Assembly: GCA_037043455.1 (NCBI GenBank)
Contig: JAWPHD010000005.1
Coordinates: 124,001-188,000, forward strand
Direction: 5' to 3'
Source: Cyrtodaria siliqua
Lineage: Eukaryota; Mollusca; Bivalvia; Adapedonta; Hiatellidae
DNA length: 64,000 nucleotides
The notes beneath the pieces were generated by a model. The model made no database searches. It saw nothing but the letters and a program-made list of their open reading frames with translations, and had not been told where the DNA came from. The translations under genes and the position numbers were made by a program. Shown here piece after piece: positions 30,810 to 42,629 of this stretch. The stretch's first letter is position 1; the number at the start of each line of letters is the position of its first letter.

Positions 30810-33690
30810 GGAGGAATGTCTTTCATGATCAACAGTGTTTACGAATTAAATGTCGGTAAATTCTTTTTTTTAATATGATAAAGCATACTGAGCAGCTGCC
30901 TAACCGGATACGTAATCGTCTTATAATGGCCAAGCTATTCCCAATATCAGGAAATGCCAGACTAAATTAGCAAATAGGATGCAGTGAAAGCACTTAGAGT
31001 GTTTTACAATGTCTTCTATGACTGAAACTACAATTACAACTACAGGATACGAATAACAAGTAAATAGGATATTTGTAACCTAGTTTTGAGACAAAAATCA
31101 GCATAATTATTCAGGAATCAGACGTGTTTGCAGACCAGCGAGTTCAATTAACTATTATGGTGTGTTATAGTCATGGTAAGAGTTGGAGTGACCTAACATT
31201 TTTTCTACCATGCTATCATCAATTTTGTATATAATTTAATTATTTTGATAAATCAATAAAATTCACTTAAAGACGTTCTGCAACACATTTTTTACTAGGC
31301 GTAACCATGGTTATTCTACGGCCTTGTGCGTATATATACTTTCAGAGAAAGTATGTAACGGGTGCTGTATTAAGATTTGAATCACTGAGGTTTAAACTCC
31401 AAAATAAAGAGACACACTGTCTACGAAAAGTAAATAGATATATAGATAAAACGCGACTGTCGCGAGAAAGAGGTTAACTGGCCATCAGTTTCAATTATTC
31501 ATGAATATATTTGTTATGTTGGAAACGATGGATTGGAATACAAACTAGACAAGAAAATTATTGCTTTTATATCATTTTGATATTTTGTGCTTGAGTTTCA
31601 GACTGCTAGTCTCATAAGGATTATCCACGAACCATTCAAAAGGATGCCTAGTGACGTTTGTCTGGTCTTCCTTTTGAGTATTGTTATTATTTTCTGACAG
31701 CAACGTCGCTCTCATTGGGGTTATTTACATTATATAGTTTAACGTTTTGCAGAGAAAATACAAACATGTAGTAGACACAAATCAGCAGTAATTGGTACAG
31801 CAATAGTCTCCAAAGTTAAGCAATAAAATACAGAAAACACAATATACACCACTGAGCGAACGCCATTGAAAACAAAACAAAAACAAATAATTTGTGATTA
31901 AAATTTTCTCTGAGATTTGAGTAATACATTACTAAACTAACACCGATATTTAAGTAAACGTAGGTAGAACAGTCGAACAAAAAATATAGCATCACAGAAC
32001 AAAAACACAAACATGCATTAGGTTTACACGTATTCAGTCCTACTATAAAAACACACCTAATTATAAATAGTAAATCTCCCCGCAGTGGTTACTTCCCCTT
32101 TCTGTTAAAGTAACCACTGCCACCACACACATTTCAACATGTTTGGTAGGAAGAACTTATGGTAAAAATTGGGAAAAAAGTGTCTGGTAAGAAAAAACGG
32201 GCCTGGCATGTTTACGTCTTCGTGACAACATTTTTTATTTATTGTTTTTAATATTGTTTTAGCACACGTGACTTGATCTGTTATTAGGTAAACATTGTTC
32301 CCAGTTCCTACACAAACAGAATCTTCTCTCGGCAGCTATTTAACGCTTGCGTAAAACCTTGCTTGTTCACCTTTGTAGCACATGCTAGAATTACACATCA
32401 GCACAGAAGTACACTTGTTCACATGTAAGTGATGCGTGTGCGTTAGCGTGTGCATCACAACACAAATAAACTGTTCATTGCTACCATGTGTAATTATAAG
32501 ATTGCGTTATCAAAGCGAAAGACTGAAAGAAGCTATTCATTGCTACCTTACCATGTGCAATTATGAAGACCATATAAGAGTGGCTGCAGTTCCGGCAGCG
32601 AATAAAAATGTGGTATTTTGCGAATAGATTTATGGCTAATATTCCAACTTTTTTGAATGTTCGTCAAACTGGAACAACATCAACCATGACTCATTCATAA
32701 TCATAGTTATTTCTAGGCTAAGTATAGCATATATAGCTTTTAGAAATTTATACGAACATTTACCGAACGAGAGACCTCACGTTATCTCCTGGAACATTTG
32801 CAAAATAAAAAAACACTTCTTTATGAAAGGCCGAAGGCTGCAGTGACAGCAGGAGACACATTGAATGCGGTCCAGTTCTCTAAATAGCTTCATAGTGATG
32901 GTATTACATTACATACCGACAATGACATGCCAGCACATTGACATATACGCTTGCTTTATATATTATACTGAATAAAACAAGCTTAGTAGGACACTCTAGG
33001 GACATAGATTGAACATATGAACATTGATATAATTGCTTGAAGATATTAGAAATGCTAGGTAAGGATGTCAGTTTCACACAAGTGATTTTTTTTATTATTG
33101 TCTAAGTGAAGTATAGAATTATCTCCCATATATTAAAAACAACTTATTTAGTTATTCAAGCATATTGCATTGAACACATTTAATGTTTGGCATTGAAAAA
33201 AACTGCACATTCTGTCATCGTTTAAAAAAACGTTGAAATGTGTTCACAAACAAGTTTTCTTCTCATCCAAAATTTTTCAAATTTCGTAATTTTAAAATTA
33301 TCTCCCTTTTCATTGAAATGAGAACGATTTTCGATAACCTATAAAAGTATGTTGCCATAACATTTGCTTTACTTTTTTCACCGATTTTGTTTAAAAATGG
33401 CTTTGTAGCATAATTATTGGTCATATTTTTGTCACTTTTTCATTGACAACTAACACACGGCTTTGTATCTCGTCTATGGAAATGACATGCATTTCATGTG
33501 ATCAATTTATTTTGCTCAGAATATTATAAAACAAATGCACAACTGGAGATCAAAACCAGATCAAAATCAAATATATTTTACAATATCTCATTACTTATGC
33601 CCCCATTCTTCATGCCCCCGTTTGAAGAAAAGGGGGTGCATATTGCTGTGCAAATGTCGGTCGGTCAATCGGTTGGTCGGTTGGACAATC
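30810..33690. other. Duplicated non-coding body of copy B
   Basis: No convincing gene. It corresponds to 19,890-21,180 and 23,295-26,430 of copy A and includes the inverted block at 32,140-32,368 and the Tc1 empty site at about 32,958. Confidence 0.5.
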
Positions 33691-36060
33691 CCGAAATTTT
33701 TTCTTCACGATATCTCAAGAATAGCTGGTACTACAAACCTGGCAGAAAAGTTTGTGTCATGGTCTAGTTGAGCATCTCCCTTGTTGTTTAGATTCGCATA
33801 AATGTTGTTGCCATGGTACCAAAACGTGTACAAAATCACTAGAAAGTGCTTGTATTTGCGATAACTAAAGAACAGCTGGCACTACAAACTCGAAACTTGG
33901 TCGGAATGTTTGTGTCATGGTGTAGTTGTGTACTTCCTCTGTTGGATAGATTCGCATAAGAAACGTGGTTGTCATGGCAACAAAACTCGCAAAAAATCCC
34001 TAAAAATTGGTTGTCTTCACGATATCTCAAGAACAACTCTCACTACAAACTCAATACTTGGCAGGAATGTTTGCTACGTAGTGTAGTTGTGCACCTCTCT
34101 TTTTGGGTAGATTCTCTTAAGAAATGTGGTTGCCATGGTAAAAAACTTGTAAAAAATCACTAAAGATTGATTGTCTTCGCGATAACTCAAGAACATTTGG
34201 AACTACAATCTCGAAACTTGGCAGGATGTTTATGTCATGGTGTAGTTCTATACCTTCCCATTTGGGTAGATTCGCATAAGAAATGCTGTTGCCATGGTAA
34301 CACAACTTTTCTTGTTAAAAATCATTAAAAAGTGTCTGTCTTCGCGATAACTCAAGAACAGCTGGCACTATAAATATAGATATAAAAATCTAACTGAAAA
34401 TCAGTCAACCACAAACACACACAGAAACAAAGAACAACTTTAAAGATGAATGAAAGCCCAGATAAGACATCACAAACACAAAAGGGTTGACAATAGGGCT
34501 ACCGCCTTGGAACATCAGCGGCAAAAAAAGACGCTGGGGTTTAAACCAGGTTCTAGGGTGCACCAAACCTCACAATTACCCTACTGGCAATCCAATAACA
34601 ACTTGGCAGGATTGTTTGTTCATGGTATAGTTGTGCACCTCCCTTGGTGGGTAGATTCGCATAATAAATGTGGTTGCCATGGTAACAAAACTTGTACAAA
34701 ATCACTAGAAAGTGCTTGTCTTTGCGAAAATTCTAGAACATCTGGCACTACAAACTCGAAACCTGGAAGGAATGTTTGTGTCATGGTGTAGTTGTGCAAT
34801 TCTCCTGTTGGGTAGATTCGCATAAGAAACGTGGTTGCCATGGTAACAAAACATGTAAAAAATCACTAAAAATTGCTCGTCTTCGCGATAACTCAAAAAC
34901 ACCTGGCACTACAAACTCGAAACTTGGCAAGAATGCTTGTATCATGGAATAGTTGTGTACCACCCCTGTTCTGTAGATTCGCAAAATAAATGTGGATGCC
35001 ATGGTAACAACACTTGTAAAAAATCATTAAAATTGCTTGTCTTCGCGATAATTCAAGAACGGCTGGCGCTACAAACTCGAAAATTGAGAGGATTGTTTTT
35101 GTCCTACTCTAGTTGTGCACCTTCCTTTTAGGTAGTTTTGCATCAGAAATGTGGTTGCCATCATGGTAACAAAACATGTAAAAAATCACTTAAAATTGCT
35201 CGTCTTCGCGATAACTCAAGAACAGTGGGCACTACAAACACGAAACTTGGCAGGAATGTTTGTGTCATGGTCGAGTTGTGTACCTCACCTTTTAGTTAGA
35301 TTCGCTTTAGAAATGTAATTGCCATGGTAACAAAACCTGCAAACAATCACTAAAAAATGCTTGTCTTAGCGGTATCTGAAGAACAACTGGCAATACAAAA
35401 TCGAAACGTGGCAGGCATGTTTGTGTCATGGTGCAGTTGTGCAATTCCCCAGTTGGGTAGATTCGCATAAGAAACGTGGTTGCCATGGTAACAAACCTTG
35501 TAAAAAAACACTAGAAATTGCTTGTCTTCGCGATATCCCAAGAACAGCTCTCATTAAAATCTCGGAGCTTGGCAGGAATGTTTACGACACCTCTATTTTT
35601 GTGTAGATTCGCATTAGAAATGAGGTTGTCATGGTATCAAAACTTGTAAAAAATCACTAAAGATTGATTGTCTTCGCGACAACTCAAGAACACCTGGCAT
35701 TACATTCGAAAATGTGCAGGATTGTTTCTGTCATCTTGTAGTTGTACACTTTTCCATTTGGGTAGATTCGCATAAGAAATGTGGTTGCATGGTAACACAA
35801 CTTCTAAAAATCATTAAAAATTGGTCGTCCTCGCGATAACTCAAGAACAATTGGCACTACAAACTCGAAATTCGGCAGGAACGTTTTTGTCATAGTGTAG
35901 ATGTGCACCTCTCCTTTTGGGTAGATTCGCATAAGACATGTGGCTGCTATGGTAACAACACTAGTACAAAATCACAAAAAAATGCTTGTCTTCGAGATAA
36001 CTCAAGAACAGCTGACACTGCAAACTCGAAACTTGGCAGGAAGATTTGTGGCATGGTCGC
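33690..36060 (+). repeat. ~160-bp satellite S2, copy B block (~13 units)
   Basis: Same unit as 26,430-27,040. Most units carry a 'gttgccatggtaac'-like palindrome (for example at about 34,285, 34,672, 34,836, 35,318 and 35,478; variants elsewhere). A Naiad 3' fragment interrupts one unit at 34,376-34,601. The many short ORFs here, on both strands, follow from the repeated unit. Confidence 0.9.
34376..34601 (-). mobile_element. Naiad 3' UTR fragment (subfamily A) inside satellite S2
   Basis: Starts at the common terminus ('tataaaaatctaactgaaaa' here) and includes 'aagggttgacaatagggcta', 'ggtttaaaccaggttctagg' and 'caccaaacctcac'. It splits an S2 unit between 'ctggcactataaa' and 'aacttggcagg'. 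Confidence 0.85.
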
Positions 36061-36712
36061 TGAAAGGGAACATATATGTTTTACAAACATCTCTTGTTAT
36101 TATATATATATATTTCATATGAATGCCATTTTTCTTTGGAAAACTCAACAGTGGTCGCCTTTGTCTTCGGAGAACCTGAGAGTAGTCGCCCTTTTCTTGT
36201 ATCCTTTGTTACACACATGTAGATAATAACATAATTATATTACCCATCACCTTAGAGAAACTCGCTGTTAGACTCAACTAAGTAGGCTCATTTTTTAAAT
36301 AATTAAGATTTTAAAGAAAGTGCACGTTTAGATTCTAATCACTTGTTTGATATAAACGTCATAGCTCATGAGTATAATCTATCACCTTAGAAAAACCTGC
36401 TCCTGTGAGACTCAACTAAATATGATCATTTGTTATACAAGAAATTAAGATTTTAAAGAAAATGCTACTAATCACATGTTTGATGTAAAGCGTCAAAGCT
36501 ACACAATTATAAGTTGTCTCGTTCTCAGTTAACAATTATTACACAAGTGGGATATTTAACGATATTCAGATGGCAGTATAAGAGGCTGTGAATTAATAGA
36601 CATCCCAGGCGTGACAACCACATTCACGACGACGGCACGCAGTATAATTTATCAAGACCATCCTTACCGTTAACTGTCCTTGTATTTCCAATTATTTCCA
36701 GTGCCGGTGTAA
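36061..36712. other. Non-coding stretch, short internal repeat
   Basis: A ~140-bp segment appears twice in diverged form ('atcaccttagagaaactcgc' at 36,247 and 'atcaccttagaaaaacctgc' at 36,382). No gene. Confidence 0.55.
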
Positions 36713-36939
36713 CGAAGTAAAGTGACCCCATAGAATTACGACCCCCGGTCATTATTCTTTAAAAAATAGTGACCCCCCCCTGTCATAATAGTATGACCCC
36801 CCACGCGAAGTAAAATGACCCCTCGCGAAGAATTGTGACCCCATAGAATAACGACCCCCGGTCATTATTTTTTAAAGAAAAGTGACCCCCGGCCGGTCAT
36901 AATATTATGACTCCACTACGCGAAGTTAAATGACGATTC

Positions 36940-38270
36940 GCAGAGGCCCGAAATGCCACCTGTACGTACGCCCATCTCCGGCTGATTGTTGTCACCTTCA
37001 GTCAATCCACCAGGTCTCGACCTGGTGTGGTTGATTGGGTCGGACCCCTCGTCAGGTGGTATGGACCCTTCCGTCGAGAATACTCTGATATGCTGACGGC
37101 TGGGAACCAAACACGGACATTGCCTGAGGTCCAAGATGTGGCTGTTCATTGTCGCCTTCAGAGTCAATCCGCCCGAGCTCGACCTAGTGGTTGTTGGAGT
37201 GGGTCGGACGGCCAGTCGGTAGGTATGAGTTGGTCCGTCGGGAATGCTATGGTATGTCGACGACAGATGCCCGAAAAGCCCCTGACACTGTATGTGGGCT
37301 CATCTCCGGTTGGTCTTTGTCTCATCCAGAGTCAATCCGCCCGAACTCGGCCTGGTGGTGTTTGGAGTGAGTCGAACCCTCCATCGGATGGTATTAGTCG
37401 TTCCGTCGGTAATAGTCTTGTATATCGACGGCTTAGGACCAAACACGGACACTGTCTGTGGAACCAGGTCTGGGTGGTTTTTGTCGCATTCGGAATCATT
37501 CCGTCCAAACTCGACCTAGTGAGGTTGGAGTGTGTCGCACCCCAAGTCTCGTGGTATGAGTCGTTTCGTTAGGAATACACTGGTATTCCGACGGCAGAGG
37601 AGCAAACATGGACACTGTCTGTGGACCCAGCTCCTGGTGGTTTTGTCGCCTTCTGAGACCATCCGCCCGAACTTGATCTATTGGGGTAGACCCCAATCTG
37701 ATGGTATAACTTGTTTTGTCAGGAAGGCTCTGGTATGCCGACGGCTTAAACCCATAACGGCCCATAACTCTGTATGTTGATCATCCCTGGCTGGTCTTTG
37801 TCACCTTCAGAGTCAATCAACCCGAACTCGACCTAGTTGGGGTTGGAGTGGGTCGAACCCCAGTCGGGTGGTATGAATTGTTCCGTCCCGAAAGGCCCCC
37901 TGACAATATATGTGGACTCATTTCCGGCTGTTTTTGTCACCTTCAGTCAATCTGCGGTTGGAGAGCGTCGGACCACTCGTCGGCTGGTGTTAGTCATTCC
38001 ATCGGAAATACTCGTGATTGCCGACGGCGGAGGACAGAACGTGACCCAGACACTGTCTGTGGGTCAATTACTGGCTGGGTTTTGCCGAGTCAATCCCCCC
38101 GAACTCGACCTGGTGAGCGTTGGAGAGTATCGGATCCCTCGTCGAATGGAGTCGTTCCGTCGGGGATACTCCGGTATAGCGACGGCGGATGTCCGAAAAT
38201 GGACCTGGACAATGTATATGCGCCCATCTTCAGCTGGTGTCAAAACACGAACTAGAAATGGATGCAAATA
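36940..38270 (+). repeat. ~165-bp satellite S3, direct block (~8 units)
   Basis: Units contain 'gtcgggaatactctggtatg'-like and 'ccgacggc' motifs plus 'cagagtcaatccgcccgaac' and 'tcgacctggtg'. They are GC-rich compared with the rest of the window. Start motifs lie near 37,069, 37,238, 37,405, 37,567, 37,728, 37,885, 38,000 and 38,157. Confidence 0.85.
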
Positions 38271-38284
38271 TAGTGTCAGGGGCA

Positions 38285-39290
38285 TTTCGAGCGTCTGTCG
38301 TCGGCATACCAGAGCATTACCGACGGACCAACTCATACCTACAGACTGGCAGTCCGACCCACTCCAACAACCACTAGGCCGGGCCCGGGCGTATTGACTC
38401 TGAAGGCGACAATGACCAGCCAGATCTGGGACCACAGACAGTGTTCGTGTATGGTCCTCAGCCGTCGGCATATCAGAATATTTTCGACGGAAGGGTTCAT
38501 ATCACCTGACGAGGGGTCCGACCCAATCCAACCTCACCAGGTCGAGTTCATGTGGATTGACTGAAGGTGACAACAATCAACCGGAGATGGGCGTACGTAT
38601 AGGTGACATTTCAGGCCTCTTCCGTCGGCATACCAGAGTATTCCCGACGGAACGACTCGTACCAACTGACTGGGGGTCCAACTCACTCCAACTCACATTA
38701 GGTCTAGTACGGGCGGATTTACACCGAAGGCGACACAAACCAGCCGGAGATTGGCCCACATGCAGTGTCAGAGGGCATATGGGGCCTCTGCCGTCGGCAT
38801 ACCAAAGCAAGCCCGACGGAACGGCTCATACCAACCGACTTGGGGCCAACCCCCACCAGGTCAAGTTCGGGCAGATTGACTCACTCCACGTACACCAGGT
38901 CGAGTCCGGACGGATTGACTCTCTGAAGGTCACAAAACCCAGCCGGGGACTGGCCCACATACAGCGTCGGGGGCAATTCGGGTCACTGCCTTCGGCATAC
39001 CGAAGCATTCGGTATGGAACGACTCATACCACCCGACTAGGGGTCCGACCCACTCCATCCTCCACCAGGTCAAGTCTCTTAATGCGACAAAAACTAGCCG
39101 GAGATGGGCCCACATACAGTGTCATGGGCTATTTTGAAGTTTGGACCTCTGCTGTCTGCATTGCCGACGGAATGACTCATATCATTCGATTGGGTCCGAC
39201 CCACTCCAACCCCTCCAGGTTGAGTTCGTGCGGATTGACTTTGAAAGTGACAGAAAACCATTCGGAGATGTCTGAACAACTTATCTACTC
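38285..39290 (-). repeat. ~165-bp satellite S3, inverted block (~6 units)
   Basis: Same unit as the preceding block on the other strand ('gtcggcataccagag', 'caccaggtcgagttc', 'ggcggattgactctg'). The 294-codon frame across 38,557-39,441 is only a by-product of the repeat. Confidence 0.85.
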
Positions 39291-39299
39291 AGGCTCGGT

Positions 39300-39700
39300 C
39301 GGAAAACGATGCGCGATACGCGATAGTACGAGGACGATGGTAAGATGGCGATGCGCGATAACGCGATGTTTTTTTCCATCGTCATCTTACCATCACGCAT
39401 CGCCATCTTACTATCGCGTATCGCGCATCACCTTACCATAGCTCATAGCCATCTTATTATCGCGCATCGCCTTTACTCTAAGATGACGATGCTCGATAGT
39501 AAGATGACGATGCACGGTGGTAAGATGGCGATGCGCGATGGTAAGATGGCGATGATAAGATGGTGATGCGCGATTTTACCATCTTGCCAACGCGCATCGT
39601 CATCTTACCATTGCATAAAGTCATCTTATTATCGCAATATCGCCATCTTACCATCGCGTTATCGTGCATTGCCATCTTACCATCGCCTTTCAGAGAGACC
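39300..39700. repeat. 21-bp minisatellite with alternating orientation
   Basis: Repeats of 'gatggtaagatggcgatgcg' and its complement 'cgcatcgccatcttaccatc' alternate in blocks, giving many nested hairpins. Confidence 0.85.
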
Positions 39701-39770
39701 GCTATGAGCCTAACGGAACACCGTAATATGCAGTGAAAAAGACTCCACTTATTTTGAAGACTCTGGTGCT

Positions 39771-40172
39771 ACGGGGCGTGGACAGTGTTGCAGTGCCCAG
39801 TACTGTCCATGAACAGACTCAATCAAACCTAGTCTGTAACTTTCGCTGTTTGTTTTAACTTCAGTGCTTTTGAAAGATCTCCCTTTTCAGAATTTATATA
39901 CTTCACAACAGTCGATGTTAAGTGTTTGTGTGGCGGCCGTAAAAAGTCGCCCGTACTTCATCGTAGTGTTGTTATTTTTTCTGGTCCTTCGAGATCATTG
40001 ATTTCAACACTTGTAGTTCTGAAAATTGAATAACGCTTAAGCCGTGCTAGGGGGCGCGGACAGTGTTGCAGTGTCCAGTACTGTCAATGAACAGACTCAA
40101 TCAAACCGATTCTGCAACTTTCGCTGTTTGTTAAGACTTCAGTGCTTTTGAAGGATCTCCCTTTTCAGAATT
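39771..40172 (+). repeat. Direct duplication of ~130 bp
   Basis: 39,771-39,900 and 40,047-40,172 share 'ggacagtgttgcagtg', 'gaacagactcaatcaaacc' and 'cttcagtgcttttgaa', ending 'cttttcagaatttat'. The 'gaacagactcaatcaaaccgattctgc' part resembles an end of repeat R1. Confidence 0.8.
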
Positions 40173-40960
40173 TATCTATATGCAGTGAAAAGGTGGTGAA
40201 ACAACCGGTACAAGAATGTCTTGTGACTGAGAGACGTGGTGTAAACAGATAAGATTCTGATGCCAAGCTACCCAAAAGTAAACCTCTTCACTTTCGTTTT
40301 ACTTTACTCTGCAGATTTAGACATAGATTGTGTTTAGTTGATCAACCCCTTCTGCAGTGTTTCGTTTAATAATCTTAACCACAAGTTAGCTATGTCGTTC
40401 CCACGAGATAGCTATGTCGTCCCACGAGTTTGCTATGTCGTTCCAACGAGTAAGTATTATCTATCAAATTTTGTGTGATATTGACCGTGACCTTGAATCA
40501 CTAATCAATGGGTAATGGGGGAGGGTTAGTTGGCGGGGTAGAGAGTGGACAAAATAACAGTCCTAACGTTAACACCATCAATCAAAATCAACACAATACC
40601 AAAGATACTGAATTAAGGGAACAACATACTAACTCGTGGGAACGACATAGCTAACAAATGGGAACGATATACTAAATTCTGAAAAGACAAAACAAACAGC
40701 GAAAATTGCAGACTCGGTTTGATTGAATAACTGCACCAATATATCAATATGATGAACAAGAGCTCGCTCGACTTCTCACAAAGCTTTTTTGTATATTATC
40801 AGCCATCTCAAGGGTCACAATTGTGGGAAAAATCTTAAAAGGGCTATAAGCGGACGCGCACGTGAGGTTCTCTTCCTGGCTGAAGGTTTTGTCAAATTTC
40901 CTGGAGTAACACGAAAACAAATTTTCTTCATGAAATTTGTAAGTACTACTACTTCTTCGA
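40173..40960. other. Composite interior, no gene
   Basis: Contains tandem 'gctatgtcgttcccacgag' copies (about 40,390-40,450) and their inverted relatives ('gtgggaacgacatagct', about 40,635). No coding signal. Confidence 0.5.
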
Positions 40961-40963
40961 AAG

Positions 40964-40993
40964 CAGCAGCAGCAGTAGCAGCAGCAGCAGCAG

Positions 40994-41034
<41 letters not shown>

Positions 41035-41045
41035 ACAACAAGTAT
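40964..41045. repeat. (GCA)n/(GTA) trinucleotide microsatellite
   Basis: About 80 bp of GCA triplets with GTA and ACA interruptions. It gives poly-Ala or Ser/Thr frames on either strand, which I do not regard as coding. Confidence 0.95.
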
Positions 41046-41275
41046 TAGCAATAATAACACTTGTAGTAGTTAATATTCAGTTAGTGATCGACTAGATGGG
41101 GGTCAATATTTTATAGATATCATCAAGGGGGGTCATTATTTTTTAACGGGAGTCAGTATTTTATAGAAAAGGGGTCACTTTTTCTAAAGAATAATGACCG
41201 GGGGTCGTTATTCTATGGGGAATAATGACCGGGGGTCGTTATTCTATGGGGGTCACTTTACTTCGTTACACCGGC

Positions 41276-42102
41276 GATACGGACTAATGTCCAAGTGACA
41301 TACATATGCATCAACCTAAACCTTTTATGGTATATAGATTGTTGCAAGGAGTAGTTCCCTTTAGGCAGTAGTGAGCGAAGTATTTTTTCATCACTTATAT
41401 CGGCACGTTTCGCTCGACAGCTCGACAGCGAAAGCGTCAATTTCAGAAATGTAGATTCCTGTGACTATTACATAGATATAATGTATTTCGATGTATTTTG
41501 CTGATACCTTTATGTTTCGTTTTCGGCCGTACAAAGTGCAGGTAACCTGAGTTCATTATTGTCAAAGTGGAAAGCAAGTCACTAAGAACTATAGTATAGT
41601 TTTGTACTTGGAAAGTCATTATAAACGGTATTGATGAACATAAATACACACATAATGTCCAACCAAAGAGAAATAGCGTACGTGCCTGACGAGGCAGCCG
41701 TTGTAGTTGCTAAAGCCTGGTGATTGTACACTTGCTCCTAAGGTGATATGACAATATTCACATCTAGATCACATTTGCTAAATTGTTCATAGACAATGTG
41801 ATGTCATTATATAACGGATGTGTATACAATGTAATTTGAAACAAAGTTGAAAGGAACAACCAAAACTATTAATCGTAGTGATTAAATTGTCGTAAACGCA
41901 ATAGTGATACTTGAATGTGATATGCATAATTGACAAAAAGAAGCAGTGCTTACAAAGTTAAAGAGTACTACGTACTAAAAGTGTGTTGCTTTAGAATTAA
42001 GAGAGTTTAACATCAGCATTGCCACAGTTTGAAGGCAAAATAGTTATCCAAAAACATATAAAGTAGTATGGCAAAACAGCATCTTATTGAAACTAAAACA
42101 TA
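41276..42102. other. Non-coding stretch, nothing recognised
   Basis: Just beyond the composite's right end. No ORF with recognisable content. Confidence 0.45.
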
Positions 42103-42555
42103 AGACGTATCTAAGGGGAACATACCCCATATTCCGCTAGTAGTCCCTGCATATTTATAACGCTATATAATATCAATAAGTAGCCACAAGTTGAATGTTG
42201 CCTACAACTCTTAAAAAATACAAAACAACAAGTACGAAGTAAGTACGTACATACGAGAAAGAGACGAGTAAAATAATTATATACGTGATGTATATGAGCG
42301 AAACATACCCCATGTTCCCCCGCACACACCATACCCAATACTTTTTCTGTTCAATGGTAAGTGAAGTGAAGAAAGAAAGGACGTATCTAAGAAGAATATA
42401 CCACATGTTCCCTCCATTCGTCCTCGCATAGTTACAAATGTAGCAACAACATGAATGCTGCTTAAAAGGACAAGTATATAGTAAGTAAGCACACGATGTC
42501 TATGAGAGGAACATGCCCCATGCTCCTCCAGCACACACCATGCCCCATAATTTGT
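42103..42555. repeat. Diverged tandem repeat next to the DIRS remnant
   Basis: Motifs 'gaacataccccat(a/g)ttcc', 'gacgtatctaag' and 'gttgaatg(t/c)tgcct' recur in two to four units of very unequal spacing. Since it lies downstream of the tyrosine recombinase in the reading direction, it may belong to the terminal repeats of that element. Confidence 0.6.
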
Positions 42556-42629
42556 CAGTTCTACTTATTAGTGGTGAAAAAGAACCCCAGTTGGATTTCC
42601 GATTGTATATGCAAGTGTACGGCTCTCAT

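Larger units (their letters stand above)
30169..36060 (+). repeat. Segmental duplication, copy B
   Basis: Partner of 19,520-27,040. Relative to copy A it lacks MITE M1, the 21,180-23,290 block and Tc1. It gained a truncated Naiad with a 46-bp tandem array at its left end, carries the 32,140-32,368 inversion, and has the S2 satellite expanded about threefold. Confidence 0.85.
36713..41275. mobile_element. Foldback-like composite with long inverted ends and inverted satellites
   Basis: Left end 36,713-36,925 and right end 41,095-41,275 are inverted copies. Both begin (outside in) with 'gccggtgtaacgaag' and 'taaagtgacccc', followed by repeated 'gacccccggtcattatt' sub-units. Inside are a satellite block in one orientation (36,940-38,270), the same satellite inverted (38,285-39,290), a 21-bp minisatellite (39,300-39,700), a direct duplication (39,771-40,172) and a CAG-type microsatellite. 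No transposase is visible, so it would be non-autonomous. Target duplications are not evident. Confidence 0.7.

Noticed and set aside
33498..36226. Clusters of 60-113-codon ORFs on both strands
   Set aside because: Each repeats with the S2 satellite unit, so they are not independent genes.
37027..39441. Long ORFs of 181, 186 and 294 codons
   Set aside because: They lie wholly within satellite S3 and appear on both strands of the inverted blocks; the repeat's high GC explains the lack of stops.
40789..41073. Poly-Ala/Ser ORFs
   Set aside because: Produced by a GCA microsatellite inside the composite repeat.
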